This document shows positions 56,343-64,000 of a stretch of 64,000 nt of DNA, in pieces (the first letter of the stretch is position 1; every line of letters starts with the position of its first letter). Both the position numbers and the translations under genes were made by a program. This stretch comes from Perkinsus olseni (taxonomy: Eukaryota; Perkinsozoa; Perkinsida; Perkinsidae): assembly GCA_013115135.1 (NCBI GenBank), contig JABANP010000127.1, positions 58,627 through 122,626 of the forward strand, read 5' to 3'. The notes beneath the pieces are model-generated. The model was given only the letters and a program-made list of their open reading frames with translations. It was not told the origin of the DNA and made no database searches.

Positions 56343-59300
56343 ATGTCTGCTCCAGCTGGTGGATTCGGCGTGAACAACAACGTCAACAACAACCACGGCA
56401 ATAGAGGCGAGGATGACCACAGCGACTTACAGGATGTCTGGCTCGAAGATGACCATAATCAGAACGAGCAAGCTCCAGCGGCATCTGCTGGGAGAGTCCC
56501 TGGACTACGTCCCAGACATGCCCCGCCCAACTTACGTCCACAACAAGGTAGCTCTAACGCCCCACAGAGGAGTTCAAGACCCTATGGCGATACTTACTAC
56601 TTGCCCGGTCTACGTGTCAATGGTGGCGGTCGCAACAGCCGCTTCCCTACGACTGGCTTACCACCTACCTTGGCTGATGATCGAGATAATGACGGCGGAA
56701 GAAGAAGACTACGTCCTACAAGAGGGGATTTCTTTGACGGTACTGGCGACTCTGATACGTCAGGTCCCAGGTCTGACCGTCACGAGCCTAGAAATCGACG
56801 TGGACGTCAACGACGTGGTTCTACCGACTCAGATGACTCCCAGCTATCAAGGACTCTGAGAAGACGTCAACGACGTCCGACTTCGAGCTCGAGCAACTCC
56901 TCTTATGGTCCTCACGGTCAATACCATCGTCACAAACGCCATGGTACCTCCAATGAGTACAGCCTCACGTCTGGTACTTATTTCACGCCCCCACAGAGAG
57001 CAACGACTACATTTAACTGGTGCCACGGTTGTGATGGACGCCAATGTCTGGCTCCCATCACTGTGAAGGACTTTGACACTATGCAGAACGTCATACGTAC
57101 GTTGAACCCCGACAAGAAGTTCAGCGGTGCTAATGATGTTCGCGCTGGTACTACGTGGGTCGCCGAGATGTACTACCACACTGAAGGTCACCCCGACGTT
57201 GCTCGCTACCTTTGGTTCAAGAAGTACACAAGCCCACGTGTGTGGAACGAGATCACTAGTGGTATGACTCCGCCTTCACGATGCTATCTGTCCTATGAAC
57301 GTCAAGTCAAGAAGATCGTCAAACGGTTCAAGACTACGTTCGACACTGACGAGCATCTACACCGTACGGAGTTCAAGTTCAACAACTGTGTTCAAGGCCA
57401 CGGCTCGGTCTACGAGTTCATTGAACGACTTGAAGACCTAAGTACGGAGCTCTACCACATGGGTTCGCCTATATTGGAGTACAAGTTGAAGTGGAAGCTT
57501 TATAACGGTCTTTCGTCAGAAGACCTACGCGTCCGCGTCAACGATTTCCTCGACGACAAACGTGTGGGCTTTGCTGAGTTCAAGGAGGCGGTGCTACGTC
57601 AACAGCGCCGAATGACGGCTCTCAGGGACTTCTCCAAAGAGCTGGATAGAGAAGACCTACGACGTGGTGACGCTGACGGACGGCAGAATCGACGGCGTGA
57701 GGACTCCTCCTCTCGGACGAGGCCTTGGCAACGTGATTCTGCAAGAAGAAGGTTCAACTCTGTCAACTCCGTCGGCACTGATAATGGCAACGACACTGAC
57801 ACCAGCGTCAACGATCACCACTACGTCCTCATGGGCAGAGACCTTACCGGGTTCAAGTGTTATCGTTGCCTACAACGTGGTCATGCTGCTAGAGAGTGCC
57901 TAGCGGACGAGCCCGCTAAACTACGTGAACGTTGTCGCTCATGTGGTAACCCCAAGCACTCCGCTGACGACTGCAAGGTTAACACCGACAAGATCTTCTG
58001 CCACAGGTGTAAGAACCCCGGCCACTTAGCCTATGCCTGTACGACTAGGTTGCCCAAGTCTGGTTCGGCTACGCCCAAACGTCCTTCAACGCCAAGACCA
58101 ACCACCACGGTTCACTCAGTCACCACTGACATCAACGACGACGGTGAAGGACGATGGGTTCACATGGTCTCTTCAACTTCTACGGCCCAACCTACGTCGA
58201 ATTCGGCAATGGTTATAGGGACTATCACTATAGAAGATCAAGAGATGACGGCCCTGTTCGACACTGGTGCAGAGGTTTCCCTGGTAACGAGATCAGCTCT
58301 ACGTTACCTTCTTCCAGACGCCGAGGTTAACGACAACGTGACCCATAATATCAGGGTTGCTGACGGCGCAGCCTTGCATGTGGACGGCACGGTCAAGTTG
58401 AGAGTATCGACGGACAACATCGTTATCGATGACTACTTTATTGTCACTTCCGACGATCTCAACGTGCCTATCCTGCTTGGCTGTCCTACGCTAGCCAAAC
58501 TCCGTACTACTATACGGATTGGTCCTCAAGGTATGGACGTCTACACCAACGACAACTCTTCAAGACCTACAACGTCCACTAAGAAGGTCGTCACTTTTGA
58601 AGACGTCTCTAAGTACTCCACACAAGGCGACTTTGGTGACAGCGACAACTCTCAACGTCTACTTGTTGCCTATAAGGTCAACCACATCAGAAGGCTGTTT
58701 CTAACCACTTTCCCTGGCACGTCGACACTGAACGACGACCTCTTGTATGATGTTATCTACCCAGACGTCGCGCTATACCCCAACGAGGAACTGCAAGTCG
58801 ACGATCTTCCCCGTGGCCAAGGCAAGTGCAACCACTTGGGAAACGAGCCTCTGAACGACCTCTCTATTTACTATATGGCTACGTCAAGTCCCTTGGAGAT
58901 AGTTGACCCCCACCACAAAAATGGTCAACGACTATCAAAGGACGAAGCCCCTACTGAGCAAGAAGACGTCGACCTCGACAACTACGACAACCTTCCACCC
59001 TGGGACGTTCTACTTAGAAGTTGGTGTTACGACGAGTCTACCCCACTTGGACGAGTATATGTACGCGTTCCGTGGACGAACGACTCAAGACCACCCTTCA
59101 ACTTCAAGAACGCCGCTATGCGTGGAGGAGCGTCAGTGCGTCGACTTACTCATGAACAACGACAAGCCTTTGAAGCTGCACTTGGCGCCTATGTCGATCG
59201 TGGGTTCTGCAAGATCGTGAAGGATAACTACGACGGCCCACCTACGTTCGACCAATGCCAAGCTGCATGGGACCAGCTTACGTCTGGTACTGCCTATGAT

Positions 59301-62300
59301 GGTACTCCTGTTGTCAAGCCCAAACACTTCACGCCAAGCCACACCGTCTTCAGAGATAACCACATTACGACCCCTTGTCGTATTGTTCTCGACTTCCGTA
59401 CCCTGAACAAGTACGCGATGCGTGGTGGCAAGGGCCAGAATGACTTGCAAGGAGTACTACTGTTACTACGTAGCTTCAAGTATTTCGTGTCGGCCGACAT
59501 CTCTAAGGCGTTCTGCCAGATGAAGGCCTCCCTCTACGACGTCGCCTACTCTTGTTACACGTGTATCGGCAACTACACGGTACTATGGTCTAGCATTGCA
59601 TTTGGTAGCAACAATGCGCCATGCATGCTAGAAGCTTGCAACTACGACGTCACCCAGGAGATCAACGACATCATCACTGCTAAGAAGGATCCGTCGACTC
59701 CAACATCCGAGGTGAGCGACGAAGAAGTCCCAGCACGTGGTCAACAACTTCAAGAACGACAACTAGAGAAGATCCTTCTTCGACCTACCACTACTGGCTA
59801 CGAGTACATCAACAACGGGCCTCCGATCCCCCTACGTCTATTGCTACTCAAGTATGTTGACGACCTCTACTTCGGCGGTAAGACGACGGAGGAGGCTACG
59901 ACCAGTTACAAGTTTGGAACCCACGTCTTCAACGGCCACGGCCTGTGTTCCGATCCAGTGAAGAGCTTCTGCAACTGGCTGGTGACCGAGAAAGACGTGG
60001 AGAAGAAGAAGTCAACCCTAGGGTACGTTCTACGACTAGACCAAGACAAGTTCCATGCTGTCTACTCTGGATACGTACCCAACGAGAAGGCTACTAAGCT
60101 ACAGGTGTGTGCGGCCCTGGCGTCCCTCTACGACCCGTTGGGTCTCTACGTTGAGCTCGACCTTCAAGGACGTCTCCTATGGAGAGAAGTCTGCGCTAAA
60201 CATAAGGAGTGGGAAGACGTTATCGATGAAGGTCTTCTACAACGAGTAAGGGACTGGGCTACGACTTGCACAATCACTACGACAAGTCTCGGCTATGATC
60301 GCTACGTAGACTTGGAGAACCTACCACTTGTTGTTTGTGCTGACGCTTCGGCAGAAGCATGGGGAGTGGACGTGAGGTGTATGACCGAGACGACTACTAC
60401 AACAAGACTGATGGCACGTGGCGGTATATTCCCTATAGCTCAGACTAAGTGGAGTATTCCACGTAAAGAGCTAGTTGCTGTACACCATGCCCTCACGTGG
60501 TTGAAGGCTACATCGGCATACCTACCTATGAACACGTGCCTACGTCCTCATCAATCACCTCTAGACCCACTATCACCACAACTCCCAGAACGACAAGTGG
60601 TCCTACTAAGTGACAGCGAGATTACCGTCTATCGACTACGTCGACCAGGACGAGATGCCAAGCTACCTACGGTGGAGAGGAGACGTCTCAAGGAGATAAG
60701 AGCGATGTGTAGAGAGCTCAACGTCTTGATCAAGCACGTGCCCACTGAGCTGAACTACGCCGACTCTATATCAAGAGGGAAGATGGCTACGACAGACGTC
60801 ATTGATGGACACTTGGTGGTTAAGGCAGTGACTGCTAGTAACGTGGTCTACGACTACAACAACGAGATGGAGGATGGCCTCACGTTGCTGTCAGAGACGC
60901 CAACCAAGGACATTCCCACGGCTGACCCATCGGCAACACCATCTGACAACTACCAGACTCCTAACTCTAACGATGTTCAGTCCGACGACTTGGCAACCAC
61001 TTTCCCCGTGGCTAACGCCACGAACAACCTCCACCAAGCTGGTACGACGTCTACGGCAACCACTTTCCCCGTGGCTAACGCCACGAACAACTCCCACCGA
61101 GCTGGTACAACGTCTACGGCAACCACTTTACCCGTGGCTAACGCCACGACCAACCACTATCAAGGTGATGCAACGTCTACCGCGACCATCATGTTGATCA
61201 ACAAGGATGGTATCGACTTGCCTAGGTTGGACGGCTTCACCTCGGAGGAGAAAGAAGAACTACGTGCCCTGGCACAATACGCCCGACCAGCCGAAGAGAT
61301 AGCAGATGCTCTCCTACAAGACGGCTCCTACGACCGACATCTACTGTCATGTATTCAACGTTCACAGAGTACCGACGAGGACTTGAACGACGTCAAGAGG
61401 TGCCTGCTAGGAGAGACTCCCTCATCACGGCATGGTCTGAAGGCTACTAAGGTCAAGCGATGGAGTCGGATCTGCTACGTCGATGACGACGGGTTAGTAC
61501 GACGACTCCCTAGCCCCGAGAAGTTCCGGAAGGTGGACGAAGATAAGAAGGGCGTCATCTACCTCGGGACTAGCAACTACTCACGTGCTCTACAACGTCT
61601 GTTGGCTGTGATCTACCACTACAAGTACATCCACTTAGGAGCACGAAGGGTCGCCAACCTCATTCAACGACGGTTCTACTCTAAGCGTCTTACTAGAGTG
61701 GTGAGGTCTACCCTACGGTCATGCACGTCTTGTACTAAGGCTAGAGCGACCCGACAATACAACTACGTCGTGAACAGGGTGCAGGATTTGCTAACCACAG
61801 GCCTATGGCAAGTCGTTGGCATTGACGTTGCGGGACCCTACGACCGTCCAGAGAAGAAGGTTGGCGACAACCATGAGAGGCTAGACCCTGACCGTGACTA
61901 CTACGTACTACTGGTTCAAGATTACGTCAGTGGCTTCACGGCTGCTAGACCTTTGAGGAACGTCAAGACGAAGACGGTGGCCGACGCAGTGCATGGCGTC
62001 TTCTGTGAGCACGGCTCCCCTTCTGTTGTGGTAAGCGACAACGACAGAGTCACACTCATCACCAAGCACGTTAAGAAGGTGCTACGACGACATGGGACTA
62101 AGCACTATGTGCTTCCTGGTTATGGGCAACATCTCAGTTTCTGGGAACGTTCTCACAAAGATATGGTTGAGGCGGTGAAGGCCGTGCGAGAGTCACGTCA
62201 CTCTACCGATAGGTCTAATCTCAACGACAGTTACATCAACGACTTCCTTCTATCGGTACGTGCTTTTAACACTACGCCGAGAGGATGGGCTAACGTCAGT

Positions 62301-63698
62301 CCATGTGAGCTGCACTACGTCTACAAGGGCCGCCTACCAGGAGATCAAGAAGGACTGTCTGACTTAGTCGATTGGGATTCACTACGTACCAAGTTCACCG
62401 ACACTGACACTGTCGAGGCTCTACGTGAGACTATCCCAAACATCGACGCCATCAAGAAGGAGGTCAAGGTCACCCTCAACGACTACCTCGACTACTGGAG
62501 GCTCAAGCAAGAACGACTCCTAGAACGTTATGCTCTGGAGCGAGAGTCCAACTACGAGCCGAAGTTGTTCGACATTGTGTTCACCACTAAGACCGGCGAA
62601 GTGAGGGTGGGACGACATCTAGACTCTACCTGGCAAGGACCCTCTACAGTCTCACGTATACGAGGCTCTGGCATGGTTGACGTCGTCCCCACCATACTAC
62701 TACCCGGCGTTGGAGGAGTCAAGAAGAACGACGACGACAACGAGTTGGAGGTTCCTAATTGCTATGGCAATGCCGAGACGTTTGCCTTGCGCAACGTACA
62801 GCATGCCCCAGCACTACAGGAGATCATCTACAACCACCTTGCTCAAGGTATCCGCGTCTACACCGACGTCGACGGCTCTACTCGCACTATGGACGTTGAC
62901 ACTGAGGGTGATGGACGACTTATAAGAGAAGCGAAGGCGAAGACGGCTTTGGAGAAGACTAATTGGCCACCTACTGAGTCACGAGACGACGACGTTGATT
63001 CCAACCAAGAATTCCGACTAGTGCAGCGACGACGACAGAGCGGTTCGAGTTCGAGCGCTACTCCAAGGGTTTCAACACCCGTCAGAGACGACGACATCTC
63101 CAACGAGGAAACACTAGTCACGTCGGGAAACTCTGCAATTAGCGGTACTCATGAGGACACACGTCAGTTATCTTCTCATCAGGACTCTGCTACGGTGGAC
63201 GACGAGGCTGATACTGGTCACGAGGAGAACGATGCCAACAACGACGAAGACGAGATGGTGGCTCCGCCTGAAGCTGACGACGATGATACGATCGACCCTC
63301 ATACTACCGAGGCCACTCCCCCTACCACGTCGGCATTGGAGCGACTACGTCAACTTCTCGGCAGCAGCAGAAGGCTTACCTTCGGTAAGTTTGTTGTGAC
63401 GGCCCCCTGTGACGGCAATTTGGTCATCGTGGTCAACGACAACTATAACGGCTTGGCCCGAGTTCTGAAGGTCGACGACACTAACCCTGACAACGTTGTG
63501 ATCTCCGTACAACCGATGGATACTTACAGAGAAGGGTCCTTGGTCATGGTGAAGGACACCGACGACTACAAGGAACTACAGAGTGGCATCGACGAGATCA
63601 TCTACGTAAGGCCCTCTTCGAGATCGCTGACTAGAACGAGAGGCAAGGAGCTCACCGGCCTACTCTCAAGGGTGAAAGAGGCGATGGCCGACGACTAA
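56343..63698 (+). CDS. Gag-Pol polyprotein of a Bel/Pao-like retroelement
   Basis: Intact frame of 2,451 residues from the ATG at 56343. The N-terminal third is Gag-like: Gln/Asn/Arg-rich, then a helical capsid-like part. Three zinc knuckles lie at about 505-570 (CYRCLQRGHAAREC; CRSCGNPKHSADDC; CHRCKNPGHLAYAC). Protease motif ALFDTGAEVS is near 637. Reverse transcriptase has VLDFRTLNKY, SADISKAFCQM and KYVDDLYFGG (catalytic Asp pair near 1172). DPLGLYVEL is typical of Bel/Pao. RNase H begins VVCADASAEAWG near 1331, with LLSDSE later. A linker carries three 21-residue repeats. Integrase has an HHCC-type N-terminus, GIDVAGPYD, VVSDNDRVT and FWERSHKDM, with 35 residues between the second Asp and the Glu (DD35E). 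The C-terminal 450 residues are acidic and unassigned. The open frame suggests recent activity. Confidence 0.9.
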   Translation: MSAPAGGFGVNNNVNNNHGNRGEDDHSDLQDVWLEDDHNQNEQAPAASAGRVPGLRPRHAPPNLRPQQGSSNAPQRSSRPYGDTYYLPGLRVNGGGRNSRFPTTGLPPTLADDRDNDGGRRRLRPTRGDFFDGTGDSDTSGPRSDRHEPRNRRGRQRRGSTDSDDSQLSRTLRRRQRRPTSSSSNSSYGPHGQYHRHKRHGTSNEYSLTSGTYFTPPQRATTTFNWCHGCDGRQCLAPITVKDFDTMQNVIRTLNPDKKFSGANDVRAGTTWVAEMYYHTEGHPDVARYLWFKKYTSPRVWNEITSGMTPPSRCYLSYERQVKKIVKRFKTTFDTDEHLHRTEFKFNNCVQGHGSVYEFIERLEDLSTELYHMGSPILEYKLKWKLYNGLSSEDLRVRVNDFLDDKRVGFAEFKEAVLRQQRRMTALRDFSKELDREDLRRGDADGRQNRRREDSSSRTRPWQRDSARRRFNSVNSVGTDNGNDTDTSVNDHHYVLMGRDLTGFKCYRCLQRGHAARECLADEPAKLRERCRSCGNPKHSADDCKVNTDKIFCHRCKNPGHLAYACTTRLPKSGSATPKRPSTPRPTTTVHSVTTDINDDGEGRWVHMVSSTSTAQPTSNSAMVIGTITIEDQEMTALFDTGAEVSLVTRSALRYLLPDAEVNDNVTHNIRVADGAALHVDGTVKLRVSTDNIVIDDYFIVTSDDLNVPILLGCPTLAKLRTTIRIGPQGMDVYTNDNSSRPTTSTKKVVTFEDVSKYSTQGDFGDSDNSQRLLVAYKVNHIRRLFLTTFPGTSTLNDDLLYDVIYPDVALYPNEELQVDDLPRGQGKCNHLGNEPLNDLSIYYMATSSPLEIVDPHHKNGQRLSKDEAPTEQEDVDLDNYDNLPPWDVLLRSWCYDESTPLGRVYVRVPWTNDSRPPFNFKNAAMRGGASVRRLTHEQRQAFEAALGAYVDRGFCKIVKDNYDGPPTFDQCQAAWDQLTSGTAYDGTPVVKPKHFTPSHTVFRDNHITTPCRIVLDFRTLNKYAMRGGKGQNDLQGVLLLLRSFKYFVSADISKAFCQMKASLYDVAYSCYTCIGNYTVLWSSIAFGSNNAPCMLEACNYDVTQEINDIITAKKDPSTPTSEVSDEEVPARGQQLQERQLEKILLRPTTTGYEYINNGPPIPLRLLLLKYVDDLYFGGKTTEEATTSYKFGTHVFNGHGLCSDPVKSFCNWLVTEKDVEKKKSTLGYVLRLDQDKFHAVYSGYVPNEKATKLQVCAALASLYDPLGLYVELDLQGRLLWREVCAKHKEWEDVIDEGLLQRVRDWATTCTITTTSLGYDRYVDLENLPLVVCADASAEAWGVDVRCMTETTTTTRLMARGGIFPIAQTKWSIPRKELVAVHHALTWLKATSAYLPMNTCLRPHQSPLDPLSPQLPERQVVLLSDSEITVYRLRRPGRDAKLPTVERRRLKEIRAMCRELNVLIKHVPTELNYADSISRGKMATTDVIDGHLVVKAVTASNVVYDYNNEMEDGLTLLSETPTKDIPTADPSATPSDNYQTPNSNDVQSDDLATTFPVANATNNLHQAGTTSTATTFPVANATNNSHRAGTTSTATTLPVANATTNHYQGDATSTATIMLINKDGIDLPRLDGFTSEEKEELRALAQYARPAEEIADALLQDGSYDRHLLSCIQRSQSTDEDLNDVKRCLLGETPSSRHGLKATKVKRWSRICYVDDDGLVRRLPSPEKFRKVDEDKKGVIYLGTSNYSRALQRLLAVIYHYKYIHLGARRVANLIQRRFYSKRLTRVVRSTLRSCTSCTKARATRQYNYVVNRVQDLLTTGLWQVVGIDVAGPYDRPEKKVGDNHERLDPDRDYYVLLVQDYVSGFTAARPLRNVKTKTVADAVHGVFCEHGSPSVVVSDNDRVTLITKHVKKVLRRHGTKHYVLPGYGQHLSFWERSHKDMVEAVKAVRESRHSTDRSNLNDSYINDFLLSVRAFNTTPRGWANVSPCELHYVYKGRLPGDQEGLSDLVDWDSLRTKFTDTDTVEALRETIPNIDAIKKEVKVTLNDYLDYWRLKQERLLERYALERESNYEPKLFDIVFTTKTGEVRVGRHLDSTWQGPSTVSRIRGSGMVDVVPTILLPGVGGVKKNDDDNELEVPNCYGNAETFALRNVQHAPALQEIIYNHLAQGIRVYTDVDGSTRTMDVDTEGDGRLIREAKAKTALEKTNWPPTESRDDDVDSNQEFRLVQRRRQSGSSSSATPRVSTPVRDDDISNEETLVTSGNSAISGTHEDTRQLSSHQDSATVDDEADTGHEENDANNDEDEMVAPPEADDDDTIDPHTTEATPPTTSALERLRQLLGSSRRLTFGKFVVTAPCDGNLVIVVNDNYNGLARVLKVDDTNPDNVVISVQPMDTYREGSLVMVKDTDDYKELQSGIDEIIYVRPSSRSLTRTRGKELTGLLSRVKEAMADD
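60994..61182 (+). repeat. Three 63-bp in-frame repeats in the polyprotein linker
   Basis: Units start at about 60994, 61057 and 61120. Each encodes ATTFPVANATNN plus a TTST-type end, with increasing divergence to the third. Each contains the small palindrome gtggctaacgccac. They lie between the RNase H and integrase parts and extend a flexible Thr/Ala/Asn-rich linker. Confidence 0.85.
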
Positions 63699-63950
63699 TT
63701 ACTCGCTAGACGACTCCTAGTAGACGTAGAGTAGTAAGACTTGTGTAGGCGCCGCTCCACGTTGTATTAGCTATAGCACGTCTTGATTTCTTGCTCTCTC
63801 TTGCAGTTCCCTAACGTACGCTAGCTGCACGGAACCATTGTTCCTCGGCACTTGGTGTTACGGCTTATTCTTAGACGTTAGTGCTCTTTCGACTAGCCTA
63901 CTTTTTACGTAGAGTATCTCGTCGATTACCACCCTTGGTTTTTCTCCCCC
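63699..63950 (+). promoter_or_regulatory. Intercistronic region with splice-acceptor-like site
   Basis: The sequence tttcttgctctctcttgcag ends at 63806: a long pyrimidine tract followed by CAG, an excellent 3' splice or trans-splice acceptor. It lies 145 bases before an ATG. It could produce a spliced mRNA for the second frame. The words gtgtagg and acgttgt here also occur upstream of the polyprotein start (about 56237-56252). Confidence 0.5.
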
Positions 63951-64000
63951 ATGACTACTCAGAACGACTTCAACGTCTTCCTCGAGAACGTCGAAGGTGC
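63951..64000 (+). CDS. Start of a second retroelement frame (truncated by window)
   Basis: ATG at 63951 opens a frame reading MTTQNDFNVFLENVEG to the edge of the window. The codon style matches the polyprotein gene. Too short to identify; it could be an accessory protein of the element or an unrelated gene. Confidence 0.4.
   Translation, partial: MTTQNDFNVFLENVEG

Larger units (their letters stand above)
54340..64000 (+). mobile_element. Bel/Pao-like LTR retroelement (3' end outside window)
   Basis: Contains a single-frame Gag-Pol gene with the order nucleocapsid knuckles, protease, reverse transcriptase, RNase H, integrase. The Pao-type segment SLYDPLGLYVELDLQGRLLW follows the reverse transcriptase. 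A second reading frame starts 250 bases after the polyprotein stop. The left boundary is set by the change in base composition and is only approximate. Confidence 0.75.

Overview
The window is nuclear DNA of a protist eukaryote. Genes are broken by short GT-AG introns, coding GC content is moderate, and long satellites and retroelements are present. The gene set points to an alveolate, most likely a Perkinsus-like perkinsozoan: protist-type malate:quinone oxidoreductase, CLN3, a dynamin-related protein, APC1, Cdc25 and threonine synthase. The taxon is an inference; no rRNA gene is present to settle it.

Region 1 (1-11,344): the last exons of an unidentified gene, then three tandem copies of a transmembrane flavo-oxidoreductase gene (TmpA/ferric-reductase-like) on the + strand. 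The duplicated segments carry flanking DNA, including a fragment of the upstream neighbour's tail. Copies 1 and 2 are intact; copy 3 is frameshifted. A near-perfect 31-bp-arm hairpin lies upstream of copy 1.

Region 2 (about 12,400-34,075): a block of housekeeping genes, all on the - strand and rich in introns. Reading from high to low coordinates: dynamin-related GTPase, APC1 (proteasome/cyclosome repeat part), malate:quinone oxidoreductase, an EGF-domain membrane protein, Cdc25 phosphatase, CLN3/battenin (one apparent 1-base frameshift), a VPS9-domain protein, an unknown multi-pass membrane protein, threonine synthase and a small tail-anchored-looking protein. The long co-directional block would fit alveolate trans-spliced gene expression, but no spliced-leader evidence is available here.

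Region 3 (34,230-43,676): a fragment of duplicated CLN3, then two unrelated satellites. One has a 194-bp unit arranged in a 1,592-bp higher-order repeat. The other is a 280-bp dimer made of two diverged 140-bp monomers.

Region 4 (43,677-54,128): the most unusual object, a roughly 10.45-kb element with inverted ends. Each end is a short inverted repeat followed by a tandem array of about 116/153-bp units, in opposite orientations. Inside, one gene joins a Pif1/RecD-type helicase to a MULE-type transposase. The two halves of the helicase are separated by an intron of about 1.6 kb filled with minisatellite. A further transposase piece and a SWIM zinc-finger exon follow. The transposase frame is broken at one or two places, so this copy may be inactive or may have unmodelled introns.

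Region 5 (about 54,340-64,000): a Bel/Pao-like retroelement with a 2,451-residue Gag-Pol polyprotein (three zinc knuckles, aspartic protease, reverse transcriptase, RNase H, DD35E integrase). A splice-acceptor-like site and the start of a second reading frame follow, cut by the window edge.
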